Part shown: positions 18,256 through 25,697 of the stretch, piece after piece
How the letters are laid out: each line of letters starts with the position of its first letter
Numbering within the stretch: position 1 is the stretch's first letter
NCBI GenBank assembly: GCA_049487715.1
Contig: CP150557.1
Span: forward strand, 124,001-188,000
DNA: 64,000 nt
Direction of reading: 5' to 3'
Source: Pycnococcus provasolii
Taxonomy: Eukaryota; Chlorophyta; Pseudoscourfieldiophyceae; Pseudoscourfieldiales
Translations under genes and position numbers: made by a program
The notes under the pieces: model-generated
The model's input: the letters and a program-made list of their open reading frames with translations, nothing else
What the model was told of the DNA's origin: nothing
Database searches by the model: none

Positions 18256-19344
18256 TTACGACGCCATATCACGCACGACGCGAATCGCCACAAAACCACC
18301 GAGGAAGCGTTGCCAAGTGGTACCCACGTCTACTACACCCGCATCGCGCAGTGCGGCGTACGCCTCGACGTCAGGCGGCGGCGGCGCGCACAACGCGATG
18401 TTTGACTCTATCGTGACGTGTAAGCCGCCAATCCTATCGCACGTGTTCACGAAGAGTGGAAACAGCGTGTCGCCAGTGCGGCTGTTCCTCACCACAAGAA
18501 GCGCACGCCCTCCCGGCTTGAGGCGCGCACGGAGCACGTACGGCAGAGTCGTTGCCGCATCGCTCTGATAAAGCACGTCTGCCGCAACAATCGTGTCGAA
18601 TATCGCAGGCCCTCTGTCCGCGAACGGGCCGCCGCCGTCGTCGAGCAGGCTGCCAGCCGCCATCGCTTTTGCACCGGCACCAGCACCACTATCCACGGCC
18701 ATCACTCTATCCGTGGCCCAGTGGTGGATTTTCACCGCAAGTTCGCACTGGTTGCCGAGCACATACTCCCCGCGCATGAGACGCGCGAACGCCTCGGCGC
18801 CTTTCGCCTTGGATGTAGTTCGCACGAGCTCGCGCGCATTCTCGCTCGCCTGAAGCACGGTAGCTCGCGTGGAGTCGGTCATGCAAACGCGTCTTGCACG
18901 CCCTGACGCTGCGATGACAAGTGCGGGCAATGCGACGCCGCACCCGAGCTCCAGCACGTCCACCTGCCGTTCACCGAGCAGCCAGTTTGCGTAGTCGACG
19001 ACGCTCGCGTGCTGCTGCGTGGGAGTTGTTCCGACTTCTGCGCCTCTCTCGATTGCGCTCGGGTCAACGAGCAGCGCGCAGAGCACGTACGCGGACGACC
19101 ACACGCGAAGGCCGAGTCCCGGCCCTCCTCTCTGCGGCGCGACGCACGTGACTCGCGTCGACGCGTCGACGTCGAATGTGACTCTCTTGCTGCTTGCCCA
19201 CAGTCGCGGTTGTCCGTCTTCGTTCTCCGCGATGGCTGCTCTCGCCGCGGCCGTTAACCAGGTACACTTTCCACCGAAGGTGTTGGTACATAACGAGTCT
19301 GCGTACGCGAGCATAACGGCAAGCTGCGCGGACGACACGGACAT
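18256..19344 (-). CDS. Class I SAM-dependent methyltransferase (Methyltransf_16/METTL21-like)
   Basis: SAM-binding motif I is LELGCGVALPAL, followed by the acidic loop MTDS (post I). DTIVAADVLYQSD is motif IV, as in the METTL21/METTL22/FAM86-type lysine methyltransferase group, and LKPGGRALLVVRN is the late strand. The upstream segment GLRVWSSAYVLCALLVDP matches the family's W-x-x-(S/A) entry segment before motif I. The substrate, probably a lysine on a protein, cannot be deduced. The start is taken as 19344, the first in-frame ATG; the open frame continues upstream to about 19413 (FDENLHQSKGKY), so a short upstream exon is possible. The last 150 bp lie close to the mitochondrial carrier gene on the other strand. 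Confidence 0.8.
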   Translation of the reverse strand: MSVSSAQLAVMLAYADSLCTNTFGGKCTWLTAAARAAIAENEDGQPRLWASSKRVTFDVDASTRVTCVAPQRGGPGLGLRVWSSAYVLCALLVDPSAIERGAEVGTTPTQQHASVVDYANWLLGERQVDVLELGCGVALPALVIAASGRARRVCMTDSTRATVLQASENARELVRTTSKAKGAEAFARLMRGEYVLGNQCELAVKIHHWATDRVMAVDSGAGAGAKAMAAGSLLDDGGGPFADRGPAIFDTIVAADVLYQSDAATTLPYVLRARLKPGGRALLVVRNSRTGDTLFPLFVNTCDRIGGLHVTIESNIALCAPPPPDVEAYAALRDAGVVDVGTTWQRFLGGFVAIRVVRDMAS

Positions 19345-19725
19345 GTATTTCCCTTTTGATTGATGCAAGTTTTCATCAAACTCGACGACTTTCTGAAGCT
19401 CTGCCAACCCCACCTAGGGGACCGACCATGGAGACCTCCTCCTTCCGCCCTCCTAGAACCCTTTTCCCTTTTCCGCCTGCCTCCTCCGCTCCGACTTCCG
19501 ACGTCTTTCGGCCTGCTCTCCTCTCCGGAGAGGTTGACAACAAGTCGCCTGGCCTCTTCTAATTGTATCGTTGCACCGGTGGCTTGCTTGTGCTTGCGAA
19601 GCTTCTCATCAGCATTGCATTCTCGTCCTTTGTTCTTTCGAATCTTTCCTTTCATTCGTTGAAGGCCAGTTCAGATTCGTAAGTAACGACATTGGCCGAA
19701 TCTAAGCGCCTCCGTACGCCTCCGT
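19345..19725. other. Divergent promoter region, methyltransferase / PARG
   Basis: About 380 bp between two start codons. Pyrimidine-rich (CCTCCTTCCGCCCTCC-type) in the middle. No repeat array or TATA box is recognised. Confidence 0.5.
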
Positions 19726-21219
19726 ATGACGACGCCTAAGCGCCACCTGTGCGCCGCCTTGTCGGGCGACGCACACGCGCGCAAACACGCGAAGGGAGGG
19801 TTCGGCGACGCGCCGAACGAGGGGATGATGCGCCGCCTGCCGGACGAGGAGGTGACGCGCGCCGCGGAGCAGGTGCTGATTAGGGCGCCTGCTCGAAGAC
19901 AACAAGGGGAAGGAGGAGGAGAAGCAGATGCTGGCGTCAAAGAAGAACGCGTGCAGGCTGTGGAACGCATCGTGCGCGCCGTGCGCCGTGCTCACGACGG
20001 CGACGACGATGTCGTCGTGCGAGGCATGTGCTCATACGTCAAAAACTGGTGCACGAGCGAAAGCTCGTTTGCTTTTGTCGAAGAGATTTTGCCCGCCGCC
20101 CTTCGCGGAATTGCCGACGTGCGACGCCTCGCAGCCGAAGGAGAGCTGGACTTGCTCCGCGAAGGACGTGCGGCATGCGTGCAAGTCGGCCGACAGCTCG
20201 CGCACGCGCTACTCTCATGCGCATTGTTTGGCGTTTGCAAGTCAGCGGCAGGTTTCGACTGGCCGTATTTCAGCATGGAGCCTTTGTGGCGGGTCGTCGA
20301 CAACTACGACGTGGTGCGTGCGAAAATTGCATGTCAGCTCGCGTACCACCACGAAGCTTTCCGGCGCGACAATTTCGCAGAAGACAGTCAACCCATCCGC
20401 TTCACGAGAAAAGTGCTCGTAGATGGCTTCGACGAGGAGGTGTGGCTGAACTCGACCACGCCGCTCGGCGAGTTTCGTGTGATTCATCATGGCGCAAACG
20501 TATCCATTGGTACGGCTCCGAACCATGTGCTGCGAGCCGATTTTGCCAACGCGTCGCTAGGCGGTGGCGTGTGGAGCAGAGGTGCCGTGCAGGAAGAGAT
20601 TCTTTTCAGCGAGGAGCCCGAGTTGTGCGTTGGCATGTTGCTTGCACAAGATCTTGGTGATCGTGAAAGCCTGCACATCGAACACTCGATGCGGTACTCG
20701 ACGACTATCGGCTATAGTGCGACGCTGCAATTCGCAAAGCCGTTGCATCCTCCTGAATCGTACGGTCCAGTGATTGCAATGGATGCAATTGAATTTCGTG
20801 ATTCATTTCGTGCCGATAAGACGCAGTACACCACGCATAGTATGGTTCGCGAGCTCTGCAAGAGCCTGTGCGCGTTCCTCCCATGCGAAAGCGCGCTCGT
20901 GGGAGGCGACCGCGACGACGCAGCCGAGGCCTCGCTCATTCCACCAGTTGCCACGGGAAATTGGGGATGCGGTGCATTCGGTGGAGATCCGCAACTGAAG
21001 GCGTTGCTGCAATGGCTTAGTGCGTCAACGGCATGTCGTCCGATTGACTACTACACGCATACGGACGCTCGTGTTGCGAATCGTCTCGACGACGATTTGG
21101 TAAGACGCCTGCGCTCGCGTTACGCGACTGTCGGAGGATTGTTTACGGCACTTTCCCAATTCGACCGTCATCATGGACGTGCGAGTGACCTTTTCGACTG
21201 GCTCTCGCTTGCTTTATAG
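19726..21219 (+). CDS. PARG: Poly(ADP-ribose) glycohydrolase
   Basis: PARG cleaves poly(ADP-ribose) chains after DNA-damage signalling. The diagnostic loop is present: GGGVWSRGAVQEEILF near residue 290, with the paired glutamates of which the second is catalytic. Before it is LRADFANASLGGG. Further conserved blocks follow: PELCVGMLL, the Tyr-containing GYSATLQF, AIAMDA-like VIAMDAIEF, and VATGNWGCGAFGGDPQLK, a hallmark of the macrodomain-like PARG fold. At 497 residues it is a compact catalytic-type PARG with a short N-terminal extension (Lys/Arg and Ala/Glu-rich), not the long animal nuclear form. The ATG at 19726 is the first in frame. A strong small hairpin lies 13 bp after the stop. Confidence 0.93.
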   Translation: MTTPKRHLCAALSGDAHARKHAKGGFGDAPNEGMMRRLPDEEVTRAAEQVLIRAPARRQQGEGGGEADAGVKEERVQAVERIVRAVRRAHDGDDDVVVRGMCSYVKNWCTSESSFAFVEEILPAALRGIADVRRLAAEGELDLLREGRAACVQVGRQLAHALLSCALFGVCKSAAGFDWPYFSMEPLWRVVDNYDVVRAKIACQLAYHHEAFRRDNFAEDSQPIRFTRKVLVDGFDEEVWLNSTTPLGEFRVIHHGANVSIGTAPNHVLRADFANASLGGGVWSRGAVQEEILFSEEPELCVGMLLAQDLGDRESLHIEHSMRYSTTIGYSATLQFAKPLHPPESYGPVIAMDAIEFRDSFRADKTQYTTHSMVRELCKSLCAFLPCESALVGGDRDDAAEASLIPPVATGNWGCGAFGGDPQLKALLQWLSASTACRPIDYYTHTDARVANRLDDDLVRRLRSRYATVGGLFTALSQFDRHHGRASDLFDWLSLAL

Positions 21220-21231
21220 CGAGGTGGAAAA

Positions 21232-21259
21232 TACCACTATGTAAAAACAAATAGTGGTA
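21232..21259 (+). terminator. Hairpin just after PARG stop codon
   Basis: TACCACTAT, loop GTAAAAACAA, ATAGTGGTA: a perfect 9-bp stem 13 bp downstream of the stop. A role in 3'-end formation or mRNA stability is possible but not shown. Confidence 0.5.
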
Positions 21260-21635
21260 CATGTTTCTCAATACATACATAGGTTACATGCTAAAGTTTA
21301 GGGTACCTTAAGTGAGAAGCGAACCAATAATAGGCCTATTGTTGACGTTTTCGAATAAAACGCCGCGGGTAAATCCCAGGACCGGGGGGGGATGCCCGTG
21401 GGTTTCCGGGGAGGTGGGTTGATTTCAGCCACGAACTTTAGATATTTTTTATATTCCCCCCCCCCCCCCCTTCCCACCATCACTCGCGCACACCAACATC
21501 ATTATTGATCACATCAGTGCATGCCTCCTCCTGTGAAGAGTAGGTTGTTGAAGTTGAATACTCTCGTGCCTTATTCTTTCCTAAGAAGGATTTTACCGTC
21601 CTGTGTTCACCGTCATTCTTGCTCATTCCTTGTGC

Positions 21636-22193
21636 ATGAATCTCACCCCATTGGTTGGTGTTTGCGGTGGTTTCTCGTCGTCACTTTCTGTGGAGGCAAA
21701 TTCTCGAAATTCTCGAAATTCTCGAAATTCTCGAAATTGCAATTTACACGTCGCGGTCGCGTGCCTGAGTGAGCAGCAGCAGGAGTTCGGGACGTCCCAT
21801 TCTCCAGAAGAAGAAGAAGAAGAAGAACCACAACACACGAATAAGACGCCTCCTTCTCCTCCTCCTCCTCAAGCCACAGTCGTCCGAGCTCGGAAAAAGG
21901 GAATACGAGGTGAAACATCGGAAGAAAGAAAGGCACGCAAGGACGCACTCAAGCTGGAAAAACTAAGAAAGCGAGAAAAGAGAACGAACGGGGAAGCGAA
22001 ACAACTCAAGCCGTGTGACATCTGTGGACACGACAGCGACCTGCTCATTCGCTGCCAGATTGACGCGTCTGGAGACTGGAAGTTCGTCTGCGGAAAACGC
22101 TGCTGGAAGAGCGTATCTGGGGGTGTCACGGACGGCGACGCGGATCATCCGCACTACAGGTACGGAGGTCTGTGGAAGGCTCACGGTGCTTAA
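21636..22193 (+). CDS. Small conserved Cys-motif protein, function unknown
   Basis: A 185-residue protein. The C-terminal ~60 residues form a compact block: CDICGHDSDLLIRCQ, then WKFVCGKRCWKSVSGG, ending HYRYGGLWK. The spacing C-x2-C...C...C-x3-C suggests a zinc site. From memory, similar domains occur as uncharacterised proteins in algae and stramenopiles; this needs a search. A basic helical linker (EERKARKDALKLEKLRKRE) precedes it. The N-terminal ~100 residues contain a hydrophobic start, four NSR repeats from a 9-bp tandem unit, a Glu run and a Pro run, and may be an organelle transit region. The start at 21636 is the first in-frame ATG and no later Met exists, so it is well constrained unless there is an upstream exon. 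The gene ends 18 bp before the cryptochrome/photolyase ATG. Confidence 0.78.
   Translation: MNLTPLVGVCGGFSSSLSVEANSRNSRNSRNSRNCNLHVAVACLSEQQQEFGTSHSPEEEEEEEPQHTNKTPPSPPPPQATVVRARKKGIRGETSEERKARKDALKLEKLRKREKRTNGEAKQLKPCDICGHDSDLLIRCQIDASGDWKFVCGKRCWKSVSGGVTDGDADHPHYRYGGLWKAHGA
21697..21740 (+). repeat. 9-bp tandem repeat (TTCTCGAAA)n
   Basis: Four to five head-to-tail copies. In the gene's frame it encodes NSR repeats. TTCTCGAA also resembles a heat-shock element half, but the 9-bp spacing does not give the canonical 10-bp array. Confidence 0.85.
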
Positions 22194-22211
22194 GAAACGG
22201 GGGGCATATAC

Positions 22212-24233
22212 ATGCTCACCGCGCTCCGTCAGCTCGGTGCAAGAAGAAGCTGTAGACTGGTGGCGCGTCGTGCGACGACGACAACGACGACAACGAAAGC
22301 TTGCAGCGGAGAGTCCTGGCGTGAATCGCTCGACGCGCAAGTCGACAGGCTCGATAAGAGAAACAGGCGGCGCGACACGCGTGTTGCAAGACAGGATCGC
22401 GACCGCGCGCACGTCAAGGGACGTTTGAAAGTGCAAAAACCTGAGGCGCGTCGTGCGCCAAGGAAAAAGAGGCAAACCATGGACGGAGGTGGTTGCGTAT
22501 TTTGGGTGCGCTTCGACGCGCGCATTGACGATAACCCTGCACTGCTAGAGGCTGCGCGCGGTGGAGGTCCGCTGACGATCGCCGTGACGTGGGGTGACGA
22601 GGATATGCTGGACGACGAAAATGGCAACGCATGGGCACTCGGCGAGGCGACGCGGGTTTTCTACCACCACAGCCTCGACGCATTTGATCGAGACCTTCGC
22701 GAACGCTTCGGGCAGAGGCTCGTGCCGCTAGGACCAGGCGATGCACTCACCAGCCTGCGCACCCTGCTCGCAGAGACGCGGTGCAAGCGTCTCGTGTACA
22801 CACGCAGGCACGAACCAGCGCAGATCGCTCGTGATGATGCTGTGCACCGATCACTGCAGTCGGATGGCATTGCCGTCACGGCGTGCTGCAGCTTTCTGCT
22901 GCACGACGACATCTCTAAGGTGAAAGTCGATCTGGGCACGTGGCGCGGGCACTTCGGGACGCTGATGCCCTTCTACCTCAGTGCAGCGAAGCTCCCTCCC
23001 GGTCCCCGTCGATGTGCCGCGGTCGATGCGCCAAGTTCTCTGCCGAAACCCCATGCTGCAACGTACGCGAGTGCGGCACCCAGTCTCGCGCATCTAGGCG
23101 TGTGCTCCAGCCACGCTTGGGCGTCTGACCTCGCGTCGCACTGGACGTTTGGCGAACGTGCCGGGCGAAAAGTGCTCGACGAGTTCATCTCTGCCGGAGG
23201 TGGTGCATCAGGCGGTAGTGCAGTCGTTGGCGGACTTGCGCGGTATGAAAAGGATCGGAGTCGTGCTGACGTTGCTACCGCAACAACACGGCTCGCTCCC
23301 TACCTGAGACTGGGCGTCGTGAGTCCGCGACGCATCCTCACGCTTGTGGAGCGGAGTCGCGTTGAGTCGAAGACATTCTGGAGGCGTCTCTTCTGGCGCG
23401 ACCTCGCGTACTGGCAGCTTCGCCTGTATCCTGAGATGGCAACTGAGCCAATCAGACCGGGATACTGTGGCGTTGTTTGGCGTGACCCGGGTGAGGATAA
23501 ATGCCTATCGCGCTGGAAGAGGGGCCAGACGGGATGGCCGCTCGTCGACGCAGGCATGCGCGAGCTCTACACGACAGGTTTTATGCACCAAAGCGTGCGC
23601 ATGTCCTGCGCGTGCTACCTGACGGACATGCTTAATGTGGATTGGCGCCACGGAGCGCGTTGGTTTCACCACACGCTGTGCGATGCGGACTTTGCCATCA
23701 ATTCCATGATGTGGCAGAATGCGGGCAAGGCGGGACTGGACCAGTGGAACTTCTCCGTGAGTCCCGCATCAAAGGCGAGCGATCCCACCGGAGCTTACAT
23801 CAAGAAGTGGGTACCTGAGCTGCGAAACGTGCCCACGAAATTTGTGCATGAACCTTGGCTAGCGCCGGCTGACTTGCTCAAGAGCGCGGGCGTCGTCATC
23901 GGCACGAACTATCCTCAGCGGCATGAGTTTGCCCGTGACTACTCGTCTGCCAAGTCGATCACCGCCGACGCGTTGAGGGGTGCTCGCCAGCGCGCTATTG
24001 CAAGCGGTGAACTTCGCGTTGACGCCAACGGCTACGACATGCTAACGCTCCCCGGTGGTTCTACGCAGGCTCACGACGGCAAGAAGTGGCGCGTGTTCAC
24101 CGTTCAGTGGCTTCGCGGTAAGGGCGCCGCGCGGCCATCGTCGTCCAGTGCCCCACGTTCGCGTGGGGCAGTCGCACCGGACTCGAAGCGCCAGCGCACA
24201 ATCGCCGAGGCGTTTGCGCGCGCCGCTCAGTAA
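22212..24233 (+). CDS. Cryptochrome/photolyase family flavoprotein
   Basis: Blue-light receptor or DNA repair enzyme of the photolyase superfamily. After a basic ~90-residue N-terminal extension (probable transit or nuclear signal) comes the antenna-binding alpha/beta domain (CVFWVRFDARIDDNPALL). The FAD-binding domain follows: LRLGVVSPRRIL, FWRRLFWRDLAYWQL, GQTGWPLVDAGMREL, VDWRHGARWF, DADFAINSMMWQN, and the closing KKWVPELRNVP. The residue four before the FAD-proximal Trp is Asn, as in photolyases and animal-type cryptochromes; plant cryptochromes carry Asp there. The C-terminal tail is short and Lys/Arg/Ser-rich. The exact class (CPD or 6-4 photolyase, or plant-like CryP) cannot be settled by eye. 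673 residues; only 18 bp separate it from the upstream gene. A 3' element follows. Confidence 0.9.
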   Translation: MLTALRQLGARRSCRLVARRATTTTTTTKACSGESWRESLDAQVDRLDKRNRRRDTRVARQDRDRAHVKGRLKVQKPEARRAPRKKRQTMDGGGCVFWVRFDARIDDNPALLEAARGGGPLTIAVTWGDEDMLDDENGNAWALGEATRVFYHHSLDAFDRDLRERFGQRLVPLGPGDALTSLRTLLAETRCKRLVYTRRHEPAQIARDDAVHRSLQSDGIAVTACCSFLLHDDISKVKVDLGTWRGHFGTLMPFYLSAAKLPPGPRRCAAVDAPSSLPKPHAATYASAAPSLAHLGVCSSHAWASDLASHWTFGERAGRKVLDEFISAGGGASGGSAVVGGLARYEKDRSRADVATATTRLAPYLRLGVVSPRRILTLVERSRVESKTFWRRLFWRDLAYWQLRLYPEMATEPIRPGYCGVVWRDPGEDKCLSRWKRGQTGWPLVDAGMRELYTTGFMHQSVRMSCACYLTDMLNVDWRHGARWFHHTLCDADFAINSMMWQNAGKAGLDQWNFSVSPASKASDPTGAYIKKWVPELRNVPTKFVHEPWLAPADLLKSAGVVIGTNYPQRHEFARDYSSAKSITADALRGARQRAIASGELRVDANGYDMLTLPGGSTQAHDGKKWRVFTVQWLRGKGAARPSSSSAPRSRGAVAPDSKRQRTIAEAFARAAQ

Positions 24234-24259
24234 ATTACCTTAGATCGCTGATTCAGTAC

Positions 24260-24310
24260 TGTACTAGAGTTCACTTTGTCCAATGGTCGTCCACTCACAC
24301 CACTCACATT
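24260..24310 (+). promoter_or_regulatory. Conserved 3'-flank element, copy C (after cryptochrome/photolyase)
   Basis: GTACTAGAGTTCACTTTGTC, then GGTCGTCCACTCACACCACT and CACATTC, beginning about 27 bp after the stop. The second half matches copies A and B base for base over GTCGTCCACTCA. Confidence 0.6.
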
Positions 24311-25136
24311 CGCCATTTAGCCCATTCAGCGGCGCAATTGAGGCTGAAGTAAGCGGCCGCATGCGCCGGTGGCCACGTGACGTGACGTGCGGGCTGTTGG
24401 ATGAATCGGATATTTGATGTACGATTAGGGCTTTCAACTCGGGGTTTGGAGAAGGAAAATGACCCTCCAGGACCGTTTTGGCCTTCGAGTAGGCGCATAG
24501 GAAGTAGACCTTTCTTTGACCATCGTCTTTTGTTTGCTTCGGAAAAATTCGTGAAAAATGCGAGGAAAATGCGACAAGAAAATCGCATGTATCTCAGGGC
24601 AACTCTTGGGATATAAAATACCCATAACCACAAAGAAAGCAGTGAACCAAAAGTATCTCAGCCCTGTTGGTCTTGCGTTGAACCTGCGTCGCAAACAGAT
24701 CTCCCAGCACCCACGCGAAAAAAACAAACAAAAAACAAAACAACACTTGACCATAGCAGACTCCTGGCCAACTCCCAGCCAGAGTTTGCTGTGACTTGTG
24801 AGAGCACGAACGCTTGGCATCGGGTTGGGGCACCCGCTTGGCAAGGCGTGTGCGACCAAGGCGAGAGGGAGAGAGAGACCGGGCATCGATTGCCTATCAT
24901 AGGTCTAGTCATAATAAAAACGACGCGACCCAATAGAAGGCAACGACCATTCGCGATGGTTACTTCCAAGTTCCAAGGGTAGGAAGGCCTACATAAGAAC
25001 TACATACGCCGTTAGAATACGAACGGACTCGCCTCCTCAAGGTACACAAGTACGACGATAGACTACGCGATAGATTGCGCGTTTGCTGTGGCCTGTGCCG
25101 GCTGTGCGGTGCGGTACCCGGATACGTGCCCCCTCA

Positions 25137-25158
25137 GGTGGGTTTTCGGCAACCCACC
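25137..25158. repeat. Perfect 8-bp stem hairpin
   Basis: GGTGGGTT, loop TTCGGC, AACCCACC. It resembles a factor-independent terminator hairpin but lacks a T-run and sits in a eukaryotic spacer. Confidence 0.6.
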
Positions 25159-25520
25159 AGCCAACCAGCCAGCCAGACCAGCCCGTAGGAAGTAGGCGAG
25201 AATGCACGCAACAGAACAGAACAGGACGGGCTATTACGGTGCGCCTGCGTCTGCGACGACGTGTGTACTGTAACCTCATTTTACACAGCCTCTGGGAGGG
25301 CCTTAGGGCTCGTGCGACCCCGCAGCGCAGCGCAGCGCAGACCGAAAGAAAGCCTGCGCAGGGGGGGCTGCGACACCCGGTGCCCACGTCTTAGGGCTGG
25401 GCTCGAAGGCTCGAACCTGGTGCCAGTGGACCCAGCGCAGTTCCCGGCTGGCTTACCGACGCTCGGAGAGTCTCGGCTCGGCTCCTTGAAGTGACGTCGT
25501 ATCGTATCGTGTCGTGAGTG

Positions 25521-25521
<1 letters not shown>

Positions 25522-25579
<58 letters not shown>

Positions 25580-25580
25580 C
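25522..25580. repeat. (GT)n(AT)n microsatellite upstream of dynein gene
   Basis: About 15 GT units run directly into about 14 AT units, roughly 120 bp before the dynein ATG. Such compound tracts are length-variable and can form unusual DNA structure. Confidence 0.95.
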
Positions 25581-25697
25581 GTGGTGGTAGGTGTGCCCTC
25601 CTGTGTGGTGGGACACTGTGTCTTAAGCTCTCTTGCTCTTGTGGTGGCTTGTAGAGTTGTCTTGTAAGTTGTCTTGAACCCGCCAAGAGTCACCATC

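Larger units (their letters stand above)
24311..25697. other. Long intergenic region before dynein gene
   Basis: About 1.4 kb without a supported gene. It includes A-rich sequence near 24718-24745, a perfect hairpin at 25137-25158, a CGCAG repeat near 25322-25341, and the TG/TA microsatellite at 25522-25580. It must hold the dynein promoter. No telomere-like array is present here, unlike several other spacers. Confidence 0.6.

Noticed and set aside
21697-21740. Heat-shock element array
   Set aside because: The repeat unit is 9 bp, not the alternating 5-bp module of heat-shock elements, and it lies inside a coding frame.
25137-25158. Bacterial intrinsic terminator
   Set aside because: No following T-run and the genomic context is eukaryotic.
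25370-25450. Possible tRNA (GGCTCGAACCTGG resembles a T-arm)
   Set aside because: No acceptor stem or D-arm can be paired around it.
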